Below, one piece after another: positions 8,998 to 18,596 of a DNA stretch of 64,000 bases. A model generated the notes under the pieces. The model had not been told where the DNA came from. It worked only from the letters and a program-made list of their open reading frames with translations, and did no database searches. The position numbers and the translations under genes were made by a program. The stretch is taken from NCBI RefSeq assembly GCF_007860175.1, contig NZ_SJPX01000001.1, positions 930,001 through 994,000 of the forward strand, written 5' to 3'. This DNA is from Rubripirellula reticaptiva (GTDB lineage Bacteria > Planctomycetota > Planctomycetia > Pirellulales > Pirellulaceae). The first letter of the stretch is position 1; each line of letters begins with the position of its first letter.

Positions 8998-10167
8998 ATG
9001 TCTGCAACGCTTGCATGGATCACCTCGCTTGCCATCCTTGCGGGGCACTTCGGTTTGATGCTGTCCAGTTACAACCGCATCAACGGGTTCGGATGGCCTC
9101 GCAAAAACATCAAACGATGTACCAAAGTCATGTTTGCGTTTACGCTTGCCTGGCCGATCATCGCAGCCGTCGTGTGGCGAGAATTCTTGACGGACTGGTT
9201 GGGCGGACACGCGGACATCGCGTCGGTGCCGCCGGTACTAGCGGTGTACTCAATCCTTTGCTTGATCGCGTGGCCGATGCTGGGGATTCCCTGGTTGTAC
9301 TTCCGACCGGCCTTGGGAATCGAAGCGGTGAAAGCGATGGTCAAGACTGAAGTCGTTCCGGTGCAACAAGTGGTATCGAACCGATTGGCGTTGACGAAAA
9401 AGTGCAAACTCGAGTCTCGCTTGCCCATCAATCAAGTATTTGATCTGTCGATTGATCAGATTGATTTGCCCATCGTCGGCCTGCCTACAAAGCTAGACGG
9501 GTACCGCATTGCTCATTTGTCCGACATTCATTTAACCGGCGACATCCATCCGGACTTCGCGGGTTACGCAGTCGAACGAGCGAACCGCTGGAATCCGCAC
9601 TTGATGGCACTAACCGGTGACATCATCGATAAACAGCCTTGCATCGATTGGCTGGGACAAATTTTCGGCCCCGCCCGAGCTCGAGACGGCTGCTACTTTG
9701 TGCTTGGCAATCATGACACACGGATCGTTGATTCGTGGCAAACTCGTGAAGCGATGGACCGTGCAGGATGGACAGACCTCGGCAGCCGGGGGCTAAAGAC
9801 ATCGCTCGGCGGAGTCGGCTCGATGATCATCGGCAACGAACATCCTTGGTACCAACGGCCAACGATCGATCCCAAATCTGAGGAAGGCTTCCGCTTGTTG
9901 CTGAGCCATAGCCCGGACCAATTCGGCTGGGCTCGACAACACAACGTCACGCTGATGTTGGCCGGACACACCCATGGTGGCCAAGGGCGATTACCAGTCG
10001 CCGGCCCCCTGCTAAGCCCCAGTTTCCACGGCAGCCGTTACGCATCAGGTAACTTCTATCGTTACCCAACAACGATGCACGTGACTCGCGGGTTGGCCGG
10101 CACCCATTTAATCCGCATCAACTGCCGACCTCAACTCTCGCTGCTGACCTTACGGGTCGCAACGTAA
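8998..10167 (+). CDS. Membrane-anchored calcineurin-like metallophosphoesterase
   Basis: Binuclear-metal phosphoesterase fused to N-terminal membrane segments. Hydrophobic stretches at about 5-22, 45-60 and 79-100 precede a domain with all five family motifs: LSDIHLTGD (174-182), ALTGDIID, VLGNHDT (near 235-241), LLSHSPDQF and LAGHTHGGQ. The order and spacing match the YkuE/YaeI-type phosphodiesterases that act on phospholipid head groups or lipid intermediates at the membrane; the substrate is inferred only from that resemblance. Its start is 7 bases after the sixA stop and the AGGA ribosome site overlaps that stop, so the two are translationally close. It converges on the kinase gene with only ~50 bases between stops and no strong hairpin. 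Confidence 0.9.
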   Translation: MSATLAWITSLAILAGHFGLMLSSYNRINGFGWPRKNIKRCTKVMFAFTLAWPIIAAVVWREFLTDWLGGHADIASVPPVLAVYSILCLIAWPMLGIPWLYFRPALGIEAVKAMVKTEVVPVQQVVSNRLALTKKCKLESRLPINQVFDLSIDQIDLPIVGLPTKLDGYRIAHLSDIHLTGDIHPDFAGYAVERANRWNPHLMALTGDIIDKQPCIDWLGQIFGPARARDGCYFVLGNHDTRIVDSWQTREAMDRAGWTDLGSRGLKTSLGGVGSMIIGNEHPWYQRPTIDPKSEEGFRLLLSHSPDQFGWARQHNVTLMLAGHTHGGQGRLPVAGPLLSPSFHGSRYASGNFYRYPTTMHVTRGLAGTHLIRINCRPQLSLLTLRVAT

Positions 10168-10216
10168 AACACAACGGCAAGGTTACTCGATTGTCAGATT
10201 ACTGAGGACCGTGTGT

Positions 10217-11842
10217 TTAGCGAACGAAATTTCGCCGACGTGCATACTTGTAACCGGGAATGAAAAAACACGCGGCGGCAACAAGTCCGAACCAGAAGTG
10301 GGCAAAATCCGGATACATCGCCATCACCACCGAAACCGCCAACAGCGAGGCTGCTTGCAAGTAGAAGGTGCCGTTGAACATGCCAGCTTTGACGATAAAT
10401 ACCATCGCGCTGATAATTCCCAACATCGGCGACAAACTTAGCACCGGCATCTCAAGCCACCATTCCAGTGGGAACAGCAGGCCGATGGCAATCATGCTGG
10501 CGCCCCACACATGCGCGACTTGCCGTTCGATGAACGTAACCGGCCCCATGCGCCGGCGCATCGACCAAAACACGGTCGCCCAAGCGCCCAATCCAACCGT
10601 CCAAACAGCCGCATAGATCCAGCGCTGTTGGACGTTGTGATAGTCAAGCTGCCACGTCAACAGACACGCAACCAGGATGACCAACGAGTGCCAAATCCAC
10701 AACGTGCCCCAATTCTCTAAAACGGCTGCGTGATGAGTTTCGCGGAACAGCCGAGCGACGACTTGACTGAACCGGCCGCTGCCAGCGGCAACCCGCTCGT
10801 CATCCAAGTAGGCTTTCAAATCGTCGGCCAACGCACCGGCCGATTCGTAACGTAAGTCAATCGGTTTTTGCAAACACCGAATCGTGATCATTTCCAAGTC
10901 ACGATCCAAACTCGGACGCAGTGCACGGGGCGGTGCCGGGTCTTGTTCGATCACCAACATCACCAACTCCATCGGTGATTCGGCAACCAAGGGCGGACGT
11001 CCCGTCAGTGCGAAATACAGCACGCATCCGAGACCGTACACGTCGCTGGCCGGTCCCACCAAACCGCGTCGACCGCCGGCCTGTTCAGGTGACATATAAG
11101 CCGGCGTTCCCAACAACATGCCGCTACGAGTTAGTTCATCGCTGTCGGTGATCTGCTTGGCCAACCCAAAGTCAGTCACCATCGCCGTGCCATCATCGGC
11201 GATCAAAATATTGCTGGGCTTCAAATCGCGATGCAAAACTCCGTGTCGGTGAGCAAACTCGATTGCGCAAGCGATGTCCGCGACGATTCTGGCGGCCTGT
11301 CGCTGCGGCAGCGGTCCATCAGCGACCATCTCGGCCAGCGTCACTCCCTCAACCAACTGCATGCTAAAGAAGGGCCGACCGTCGACGTCACCCACTTCAT
11401 AGACCGGTACGATCCCGGCATGTTCCAGCTTCGCCGTCGCCGCAGCTTCGGCCATGAAACGGTTCAGGTCCGTTTCGCTTGCTAGCCCTCCTCGCAAAAT
11501 CATCTTGACCGCAACGTCGCGTCCGAGACTGATTTGCCGCGCCCGAAAAACAACGCCCATTCCGCCGCGGCCAAGTTCTTCGATCAACTGATAGTCGCCC
11601 ACCGTCGTCGGCAATTGCAGACTTCGCCAACGACTGCCAGCCGCTGTTTCGTCGACCAAACCCTCGTCTCGACCAGCACCGGCGGTGTCCGTCACCAGTA
11701 CGGCACCGAGCAAACTTTTTAGTTCATCCGCCAGATCGGGATTGCTGGTACAGACCGTTTCAATATCAATGATTTCGCCGCGACAGATCGCATCAGTAAC
11801 CTCGGACAAGACATTCGCCAACCGTTGATCGCGATCGCTCAC
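10217..11842 (-). CDS. Serine/threonine protein kinase with C-terminal membrane helices
   Basis: Hanks-type kinase of 541 residues. The N-terminal ~80 residues look like a small helical module, with IDIETVCTSNPDLADELKSLL typical of planctomycete kinases paired with sigma factors. The kinase domain has the glycine loop GRGGMGVV (91-98), the lysine in VAVK (Lys113), the catalytic loop HRDLKPSN (204-211), DFGLAK (224-229) and the GTPAYMSPEQ activation-segment end. After about residue 385 there are five to six hydrophobic helices, so the kinase is cytoplasmic and membrane-tethered, with no obvious extracellular sensor. It starts with GTG inside the sigma-factor stop (GTGA overlap), so translation should be coupled. 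Kinases of this arrangement are thought to phosphorylate or control the neighbouring sigma factor; that is inference here. Confidence 0.95.
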   Translation of the reverse strand: MSDRDQRLANVLSEVTDAICRGEIIDIETVCTSNPDLADELKSLLGAVLVTDTAGAGRDEGLVDETAAGSRWRSLQLPTTVGDYQLIEELGRGGMGVVFRARQISLGRDVAVKMILRGGLASETDLNRFMAEAAATAKLEHAGIVPVYEVGDVDGRPFFSMQLVEGVTLAEMVADGPLPQRQAARIVADIACAIEFAHRHGVLHRDLKPSNILIADDGTAMVTDFGLAKQITDSDELTRSGMLLGTPAYMSPEQAGGRRGLVGPASDVYGLGCVLYFALTGRPPLVAESPMELVMLVIEQDPAPPRALRPSLDRDLEMITIRCLQKPIDLRYESAGALADDLKAYLDDERVAAGSGRFSQVVARLFRETHHAAVLENWGTLWIWHSLVILVACLLTWQLDYHNVQQRWIYAAVWTVGLGAWATVFWSMRRRMGPVTFIERQVAHVWGASMIAIGLLFPLEWWLEMPVLSLSPMLGIISAMVFIVKAGMFNGTFYLQAASLLAVSVVMAMYPDFAHFWFGLVAAACFFIPGYKYARRRNFVR

Positions 11843-12504
11843 TCGCCGCTCTCGCTGGCATTGGGATTGATCGATTGATCTTCCAGCAACTCACGCAGAC
11901 GCCGCACCGCACGCAGGTATCGCATGCTGGCCGCGGGCGGATTCAGATTCATCACTTGCGAGATTTCGAGATTCGTCAAATGCTCGTAGTGCCGCATCAA
12001 AATGATCTCGCGATCTTGATCGCCAAGTTGTTCGATCGCAGCCTCGACTTGACCGGCGATCTCTCGCTGAGTCGCCGCGGCAGCGGGTGTCAGCGCCGGG
12101 TCGCATAACTGAATCGCCAGTTCCATCGTCGAGTGATCCGATCCTGCCGGAACCGACATTGGTTGCTCGCGGTCCATGTTTCGCTTTGCCGAAACACGAT
12201 GACGACGATAGGTATCGATGATTCGGTCCCAGGCGATCTGACGCAGCCAAAGATGAAACGCCATCGCTGGATCATCAAGGTATTTGCTAAGCCGATTGTT
12301 GGCTTCGATCATCACATCTTGAACGACATCGCTAACATCAACACGACGCTGGACTTTTCGATCCAGACGCATTTCCACCAGCCGGCGAATCGGTGCACGA
12401 TGTCGTTCTAAAAGGGTATTCACCGCGTCAACATCGCCGTTCTTTGCCGATTTAAGCAAAGTTTCGGTACGGTCGTCGCTAGGCCAAATTGATTTTTCCA
12501 ACAA
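11839..12504 (-). CDS. ECF-type RNA polymerase sigma factor paired with the downstream kinase
   Basis: A sigma-70 family protein of 221 residues. Region 2 lies about 25-105, with DVSDVVQDVMIEANNRL and WLRQIAWDRIIDTYRRHR, the core-binding and -10-recognition helices. Region 4 lies about 150-210, with LGDQDREIILMRHYEHLTNLEISQVM then an HTH ending in RYLRAVRRLRELL. There is no region 1 or 3, so it is an ECF member, and no anti-sigma gene is adjacent. Initiation is at a TTG: two consecutive TTG codons occur at 12504 and 12501. A strong AGGAG lies at 12512-12508, giving 3 or 6 bases of spacing, so the second TTG may be the true start. The stop overlaps the kinase start by 4 bases, implying kinase control of the sigma factor. 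Confidence 0.93.
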   Translation of the reverse strand: MLEKSIWPSDDRTETLLKSAKNGDVDAVNTLLERHRAPIRRLVEMRLDRKVQRRVDVSDVVQDVMIEANNRLSKYLDDPAMAFHLWLRQIAWDRIIDTYRRHRVSAKRNMDREQPMSVPAGSDHSTMELAIQLCDPALTPAAAATQREIAGQVEAAIEQLGDQDREIILMRHYEHLTNLEISQVMNLNPPAASMRYLRAVRRLRELLEDQSINPNASESGE

Positions 12505-12550
12505 AAACTCCTGGTGGCATGTTCGACACCAGCAAAGGTAAGAACGGTCT

Positions 12551-13255
12551 CTATAGTTTGCGAATCTTGATGTTCTTGAAACGTACTGTCATCGCCGGGC
12601 CTTTGTGCAATTGCAAAGCGATAATGCCTGTCTTGGCGGCCTTATCGGATTGCTCGTCGATCACTTCGCTGGTCATCGCGCCATTAATGAAGTGCTGAAG
12701 ATGGTTTCCATCGGCAACGACACGAAAGTCATTCCACTTGCCCGGGTGAATGCCGTTGCCCAGCTTTTCGGCATTGCCAAACTGAACCTTAGATTTTTTA
12801 CCGTCCGATCCAATGGTGACCGTTTCGCCACGCAGTGCCAGAATTCCGCGAGCCTTTTCTTCGTACAGAATGCCCGCAAATTTGTTCGCATCGTCAATGT
12901 CAGCCTGATAGCCCGACACAACGTACTTGGCTTCATCAACCACTCGGCTGCGATACTGGATTCCGGAATTGCCACCTTCGATCTTGAACTCGGCCGTCAA
13001 TTCAAAGTTTTCGAATTCTTCCGCTTTGTAGATCAGGAATGTATTGCCATCGATCGGGTCACTATCGGTCGTTCGACCGACAATTTGTCCATCCTCGGTT
13101 GACCACAAATCTTCACGACCGACCCATCCGGTCAAATCCTTGCCGTCGAATAGCACCACCGTATCGGCTGCTTCGGCCGTGGCCGTATCCTCGGCGCTAG
13201 CGACCGAACCAACCGAAAACAAACAGACCAGTGAAAGTGCGAAAGAAATCTTCAT
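12551..13255 (-). CDS. Secreted DUF1080 (3-keto-disaccharide hydrolase family) protein
   Basis: A 234-residue exported protein with the signal peptide MKISFALSLVCLFSVGSVASA. The start was placed at the ATG at 13255 because the frame upstream encodes no signal-like sequence and the hydrophobic leader begins exactly here; a GG-rich region with AAAGG lies before it. The mature domain has the DUF1080 landmarks: VVLFDGKDLTGWVG near the start, EDGQIVGR, FELTAEFKIEGGNSGIQYRSR in the middle, WNDFRVVADGNHLQHFING and TGIIALQLHKGPAMTVRFKNIKIRKL at the end. This is a concanavalin-like jelly-roll fold. Planctomycetes encode many copies, and some act on 3-keto-sugars or other glycans. The substrate of this copy cannot be told. 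It follows dihydroorotase by ~85 bases and precedes the sigma factor by ~46. Confidence 0.9.
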   Translation of the reverse strand: MKISFALSLVCLFSVGSVASAEDTATAEAADTVVLFDGKDLTGWVGREDLWSTEDGQIVGRTTDSDPIDGNTFLIYKAEEFENFELTAEFKIEGGNSGIQYRSRVVDEAKYVVSGYQADIDDANKFAGILYEEKARGILALRGETVTIGSDGKKSKVQFGNAEKLGNGIHPGKWNDFRVVADGNHLQHFINGAMTSEVIDEQSDKAAKTGIIALQLHKGPAMTVRFKNIKIRKL

Positions 13256-13340
13256 GGGTGGGGACAACCTTTTAGGGGCGAGATGGAAATAGGGGGTGAT
13301 ATCGATGCCGACAGTGTAGTTGATCCGCCAATGCCTGGAC

Positions 13341-14696
13341 TCATTCTGCCGGCCCGATTCCGCCCATCGTATTCCAATATCCGCCGCGTGAATGATCAAA
13401 CTTCAGTTTAGCGCCGCGGAAAGACTCGTCGAATCCGGCTTCGTCGCTCCACACCCGGTGACCGCCAACGTACGTGGCAACTGGCCACCCCGTCAGGGTC
13501 GATCCGTGCCACGGACTCCACCTTGTCTTGGTGTGCTGTTCCTCGTCGCAAATAGTTCGCTGTTTCTGCAAATCGACCAGGACTAAATCCGCATCGTAAC
13601 CTGCCTCGATTCTGCCCTTGCCAACGATATCCCAGACACGCGCAGGTGCATCGCACATCCACGACGCGACCTGGTTAATCGTACACCGCCCCGTCACCAC
13701 TCGGTCCAACATCAACGCCAACGAGTTCTCGACTGCAGGCAAACCCGAGGGGCTCTCCGGATAGGGTTTTGATTTTTCTTCCAACGTGTGCGGTGCGTGA
13801 TCCGTCGCAATCACTTGGATGGTTCCGTCGAGCAGTGCGTTCCACAAACCATCGTTGTCGGACTTCGTTTTGATCGAAGGGTTCATTTGAATTCGACTTC
13901 CCAGACGCGGGTAATCGTCAACGTTGAAAAAAATGTGGTGCAAACAAATCTCGGCTGTCACAAAAGGCGATCCATCGACCAGCAACGGCAATTCGGCGGC
14001 CGTCGAAACGTGCAGTACATGAAATCGATGTTGGTGACGACGGGCCAATTCAGTCGCTCGCCGAGTTGCAATCACGGCAGCGTTCTCGTCACGAATTCGC
14101 GAGTGGTCGGTGATGTCCGACGTACCGGCAAGCCGAGCCGCATTGGCTCGCACTGTCGTTTCATCTTCGCAATGAGCACAAATCGGCAACGTCGTTTCCG
14201 CAAAAATTCGCTCCAGTGCTTCCTGTTGATCGACCAACAAATTGCCGGTGCTGCTGCCGATAAAAATCTTGATGCCGGGAACATCCTTCGCCGCATTCAG
14301 CTCGGCAACGTTGTCAGGTGTAGCGCCGATGTAAAAACCATAATTCACCAGCGACTTTTGGGCAGCGATTGCGTCCTTCGCGCGGACGCCCTCGACTGTC
14401 ACTGCCGGAGGCTTGGTGTTTGGCATTTCGAGAAACGAAGTTACTCCGCCAGCGGCACAAGCGTGCGATGCAGTCGCCAAGTCTTCTTTGTGAGTCAGGC
14501 CAGGTTCGCGGAAATGAACTTGGTCGTCGATCACACCAGGCATCAAATGCAAACCGGCACAGTCAATCACTTCATCTGCCTGAACGTTTGAACCACCGTC
14601 CACATCAAGGATTCGACCGTTTTCGACGACAACCGATGCCGTGCGAACCCCATCATGAAAAACGACTTCAGCGTTGCGAAAGACTGTGCGAGTCAT
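13341..14696 (-). CDS. pyrC: Dihydroorotase (amidohydrolase family, DQxH variant)
   Basis: Cytosolic amidohydrolase of the pyrimidine pathway, cyclising carbamoyl-aspartate to dihydroorotate. The start was set at the ATG at 14696 ([13 protein letters not shown]), 11 codons into a longer frame, because this matches the usual beginning of class I enzymes. Landmarks: [40 protein letters not shown] with the lysine expected to be carbamylated, [20 protein letters not shown] and ATDHAPHT near the end. One oddity: the first metal motif, normally DxHxH, reads DDQVH, so the first histidine is glutamine (codon CAA read directly). I recall the same DQxH form in dihydroorotases of Bacteroidetes, so it is probably a natural subgroup rather than a dead enzyme. 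A related hydantoinase-like role cannot be excluded. Confidence 0.85.
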   Translation of the reverse strand: MTRTVFRNAEVVFHDGVRTASVVVENGRILDVDGGSNVQADEVIDCAGLHLMPGVIDDQVHFREPGLTHKEDLATASHACAAGGVTSFLEMPNTKPPAVTVEGVRAKDAIAAQKSLVNYGFYIGATPDNVAELNAAKDVPGIKIFIGSSTGNLLVDQQEALERIFAETTLPICAHCEDETTVRANAARLAGTSDITDHSRIRDENAAVIATRRATELARRHQHRFHVLHVSTAAELPLLVDGSPFVTAEICLHHIFFNVDDYPRLGSRIQMNPSIKTKSDNDGLWNALLDGTIQVIATDHAPHTLEEKSKPYPESPSGLPAVENSLALMLDRVVTGRCTINQVASWMCDAPARVWDIVGKGRIEAGYDADLVLVDLQKQRTICDEEQHTKTRWSPWHGSTLTGWPVATYVGGHRVWSDEAGFDESFRGAKLKFDHSRGGYWNTMGGIGPAE

Positions 14697-14812
14697 GGTT
14701 GAATTTCCGAGTGGCAAGAGCGAAATCATGTCATCTTAAATTAACAACCACAGCGAGAGCGATGAACCCGACACATTTACCACCGCCAATTTCGCGTCTG
14801 ACAAAGCAAAAC

Positions 14813-17800
14813 TCACTTGCCCATCGATCGACGAAAAGCGTCAAAAGCGTCTCGATAGGCAGCCGGCGGTGGTTTGCGATTTCCCGAATCACGAATTCCT
14901 TGCATCGCATCCGCCGCGTCGCGAGCATTGCCAGTGGTCGCCGTACCCGGTTCACGCAGCCCCAAACTTCGCAGCGCGTCTTCGATTTGTTGATTCGACT
15001 TGGCCTCGCCCGCAGGACTGCCCAGATCGCGGACACCCTTCCATCGATCGCGAAACTTTTGCAAGTCGGCCGGAGTCCAATTCAGTTTTCGAAGTAACTC
15101 GGAATCCGGTTGGTCGCGAGTCTGTTCCAAGTAATCCAAAACCAGGTCGGTTGCTTCTTTGGCGTAGTCCGTGTTGACGGCATCAGGTGGCAATTCGACG
15201 TCACCACCTCTGCCCAAACCGTCATTGCCGTCGCCCATCCCCGGACTCATCTCGCTGTTTGCGTCGTCTTGATTTTCTCGCCTTGCCTTCGCCGATGCAG
15301 CGTTTGATCCACTTGAAGCGGATTCGCCCGAATCGGACGCGCTGGGTTCGCCTTTGGCAGAGTCGTCAGATTTGGCAGATCCGGATTTGCTTGAATCCGA
15401 CGCTGCCGAATTTCCATCCGATTGACCAGGCTCGCCTGACTGACCGGATTGTCTCGATTCGGCCGAAGAAGCTGACTCGCCAGATTGCCCCTGATCACCG
15501 CTTGGTTCGCCCGTGCCGGGATCGGCTTTGCCAGCTTCACCGCTAGCAGACTGCGGGTCCGTTGGACTTCCGGTTGGATCGTCCGATGCAGACTGATCGC
15601 CAGACGATTCACCTTTCGAAGGATCTCCGGCCGCCGACTCGCCGGACTCCGGTGCATCACCTTGTTTCGAACCGGCGGACTCAGCACCGTTTTGATTTGC
15701 ATTCGTTTGATCAGATCCTTTGTCACCGGCGTCTCGTTCGCCAGCACCTGTTTCGCTCGAACTTTCGCCGCCTTGCGATGGCTGTCCTTCGGCTTGACCG
15801 CCCTCTTTTGATTTCTGGTCGAGATATTCTTTGATTCGTTCGAACGCCTCGGCATCGTGCTGGGGCGATGCGGGCTCGCCTTGACCATCAGCCGAACCGG
15901 GTTGACCTGGTTGGCGATCGCTCTTGCCTTCGCCTTTGCTGCCGCTGCTGCTACTTTCACCACCCTGATTTTCACCATCCGATCGTTCACCACTCTGCGC
16001 AGGCGATGAATTTCTGTCGCTCTGCTTGCCGCTTGGCGTGCTACCCGAATCCGACGATTGCCCCTCCGTGCCGCCAGACTCAGCGCCTGGTTCCGCGTCA
16101 GATTCCTGACCGGGTTCCCTACTGGAATCACCACCGGACGCACCAGAGTCTTGACTTCCCGTTGATTTCTCACCCGGTTCGTTACCCTGTGGATCACTCG
16201 ACTGATCACCGGATTGGGAATCGTTCGACTTCGATTCACCCGACTGGCCGTCCCCTGACGATCCGGCGTCCGAGGGTTCGTTTTCAGAGTCGTTCTGCCC
16301 TGATGATTCCCCCGAATCACCGCCCGATTCACCTTTGCCCGGTTGTTGCTGTTTGGCGTCTGGACCACCGCTGCCGCCGCCTGATTGCGGTTGACCTTCG
16401 CCAGACGAGTTACCACCCGCCCCATCGTCCTTCTTCTTTGCGTTGCTTGCCGGTTGGTCATCGGGCGCCGACATACCTTCGCTTTCCGGATCACCCGCGG
16501 GCGGCAGCGCGTCCGCGGCCACGATCCGTAACGTGATCGGGTCTGTCCGCGTCACGTTAGGTTCGATCGTCTGATCACCTTCGACAAATCGATTGTCAGT
16601 CGCCACCGCAATCACTTCGACGGTGTCACCGATCCGCATCCCCAAACCGCCCCGCAATTGATCGCCGGGACGAAACCGATATTCGGCAACTTGGTTGCCG
16701 GCGGCACGATTTCTGTTGTCAGCGCTGGGACTCCAAATCACCGGCTGGGCAATCATGTCGATGCCGCTGCGGATCTCTAACCGAATCTCTTTCAATCCAA
16801 AATCAGGGTCGGCTGCATGGACTTCGATGATTTGCTGAGCATTGATGGGGACGTTTTTCGGAGAATTGACTGGCATCACGATCGCAACTTCGGGTGCCAA
16901 GTCGGCGATCACTCGAATCGGATAGATAATCGGATCCGGATTGGTTTGATCGGATGGGTCCCAAACACGAATGCGATAGCTGTCCAGTTCCACCGCCGAT
17001 GACCGCCCGCGTGTTCCCTTCAACACGAACGACGCCGACAGACGAGTACCCTCGTTCTCTAGTTTCATTCCCGCAACGCCAGCGGTGGCTCGAACCGTAT
17101 CGCCAAGTGGACGCGGATTGAACTCGATCGCCGCGCGAGCCACCGAGCGATTGACCGTAGCTCGAACAGTAATTTTAGTGCCTTCGATCGCTTCGATTGC
17201 GCCGGTTGATCGAGTGTATTCCGATTGGCGGGTGTACCCCGGTGGCTGATATAGCACGGAATCGAGTGCGACAACGGGAATGTCCCGAACGTTCAAATTA
17301 AACGGTCCTGCGACGGCATCGCCAGCAATGATTCGGTATGGCACCACGCCTGATGCGGAATAAGGTAGTGTGAACGAACCGACGAATCGACGCGGTCCAC
17401 CTTCTGCATCCGGTTCTAAAACTGCTTGCGACGATCCGGCCGGCAGATCCCACTGAACGATCGGTTGTTCGTCCGCTCGCATACCACCGATCATTGCCGA
17501 TACATCGACCGCACGTCCGGCAATTGCTTCGGCGTCACCGGGCAAGACATCAGCAATCGAAACACGCCGCGGCGAGTCAATCGTTGCCATCGGAGCCGCC
17601 AAGCGGATCACTGACTGCAAAGAATTCTTCGGTGAAACGACCGCATAACCAACCAAGATTGACATCGCGATCGCGGTCGCAATCCACCACGCAAGCGTGC
17701 CAGTCGCTTCCACGGGCAGCGCGTTATGCTTCTTCAGCCGACCGGCTGCCGAGGCACCGATCGAACGCACCACACGTCCCGACAACCCCGATATGTCGGC

Positions 17801-18229
17801 GGTGCTGCGAAGGGTGATGTAACTGGTCAGCGCCTGACGCAGCTCAGGCATGTCTCGCTCGAGCGATCGCGCCGCGTACTCAGCCGAAACTTCGTTTCCG
17901 ATCAGCGGCAGGACACGTTTGTACACGTACCACCCCGAGCCGACCAGAAATCCAACCAACGCGATCCATCGCACCAAAGCACCCGCCGAGTAGATCCACT
18001 GATCGACGATCACCCAAATCAAAACACCAACAATCGCGGCAATCACTAGCCCCAAAGACCGGCGAATCAACTCAGCCCACCACAAGGCGGACGCCGTTTC
18101 GATAATTCGAGCCTGAATCAACAACTCGGCAGCCGTTGAACCGGTCGGCTGCTTCACTGAATCGGCGGTCACCGCAGAACCAGCGGAACCGGGAGATCGG
18201 GACGACGATGAAGGAGAAACGATCGACAT
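14813..18229 (-). CDS. Large DUF4175-like membrane protein with a long Gly/Ser/Asp/Glu/Gln-rich region
   Basis: About 1,138 residues from the ATG at 18229 (MSIVSPSSSSRSPG). A longer frame to 18349 adds 40 residues without homology signs. The N-terminal third has hydrophobic helices around RRSLGLVIAAIVGVLIWVIV and WIALVGFLVGSGWYVYK, then a single helix WWIATAIAMSILVGYAVV. Beta-rich Ig-like segments follow with repeated phrases such as VALDSVLYQPPGYTR and LAPEVAIVMPVNSPKNVPI. From roughly 16,480 down to 15,290 the protein is almost purely low complexity (GGDSGESSG, QSGES, SGEPGQSDG), about 400 residues with no order. The C-terminus returns to order with AKEATDLVLDYLEQTRDQPDSELLRKLNW and LRSLGLREPG. 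Planctomycete homologues are annotated DUF4175 and often lie near BatA/MoxR clusters, absent here. Function unknown. Confidence 0.8.
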   Translation of the reverse strand: MSIVSPSSSSRSPGSAGSAVTADSVKQPTGSTAAELLIQARIIETASALWWAELIRRSLGLVIAAIVGVLIWVIVDQWIYSAGALVRWIALVGFLVGSGWYVYKRVLPLIGNEVSAEYAARSLERDMPELRQALTSYITLRSTADISGLSGRVVRSIGASAAGRLKKHNALPVEATGTLAWWIATAIAMSILVGYAVVSPKNSLQSVIRLAAPMATIDSPRRVSIADVLPGDAEAIAGRAVDVSAMIGGMRADEQPIVQWDLPAGSSQAVLEPDAEGGPRRFVGSFTLPYSASGVVPYRIIAGDAVAGPFNLNVRDIPVVALDSVLYQPPGYTRQSEYTRSTGAIEAIEGTKITVRATVNRSVARAAIEFNPRPLGDTVRATAGVAGMKLENEGTRLSASFVLKGTRGRSSAVELDSYRIRVWDPSDQTNPDPIIYPIRVIADLAPEVAIVMPVNSPKNVPINAQQIIEVHAADPDFGLKEIRLEIRSGIDMIAQPVIWSPSADNRNRAAGNQVAEYRFRPGDQLRGGLGMRIGDTVEVIAVATDNRFVEGDQTIEPNVTRTDPITLRIVAADALPPAGDPESEGMSAPDDQPASNAKKKDDGAGGNSSGEGQPQSGGGSGGPDAKQQQPGKGESGGDSGESSGQNDSENEPSDAGSSGDGQSGESKSNDSQSGDQSSDPQGNEPGEKSTGSQDSGASGGDSSREPGQESDAEPGAESGGTEGQSSDSGSTPSGKQSDRNSSPAQSGERSDGENQGGESSSSGSKGEGKSDRQPGQPGSADGQGEPASPQHDAEAFERIKEYLDQKSKEGGQAEGQPSQGGESSSETGAGERDAGDKGSDQTNANQNGAESAGSKQGDAPESGESAAGDPSKGESSGDQSASDDPTGSPTDPQSASGEAGKADPGTGEPSGDQGQSGESASSAESRQSGQSGEPGQSDGNSAASDSSKSGSAKSDDSAKGEPSASDSGESASSGSNAASAKARRENQDDANSEMSPGMGDGNDGLGRGGDVELPPDAVNTDYAKEATDLVLDYLEQTRDQPDSELLRKLNWTPADLQKFRDRWKGVRDLGSPAGEAKSNQQIEDALRSLGLREPGTATTGNARDAADAMQGIRDSGNRKPPPAAYRDAFDAFRRSMGK

Positions 18230-18596
18230 CAAGCTTCCAAGCTTCGAATGAGCCACGTCGGTAAGCCGCGTTGGCCAAGGTGAATGAACGCCCCAGTATA
18301 AACGAGGCGGCTGAAATTCCCGCATCGAACCTAGTCCCCGATCGCTCATCGGAGGGCGATATTCGCGATTGCAGTAGCAATTGAGGCAGATTCGACGCCG
18401 CTATTCAGATTTGAAATCTAATTTGTGGACCGTTTCAATTTGACTGCTAACATCGAAACTAGTGAACATCAAACGACTTACCTTGGCAGGTCCGTAAAAC
18501 AAAGCAGGTTCAAACCGTATTTCCGCCGGCCAGCTTGATACACTAACAACAACTTTCGCCCCTTAGCTCTCTTCTTCCAAATCTGTCAGTAGACCA
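18230..18596. promoter_or_regulatory. Divergent intergenic region with an AGATTTGAAATCT palindrome
   Basis: This 367-base gap separates the DUF4175-like gene (minus) from the HTH protein gene (plus) and must hold both promoters. A near-perfect palindrome, AGATTTGAAATCT, lies at 18407-18419 in an AT-rich patch and is a candidate operator. I see no convincing -35/-10 pair and no RNA gene here. Confidence 0.35.

Noticed and set aside
15247-16494. Minus-strand frame of 415 codons rich in Arg, Val and Asn
   Set aside because: It is an out-of-frame reading of the low-complexity segment of the DUF4175-like gene; its composition follows from the repeated codons.
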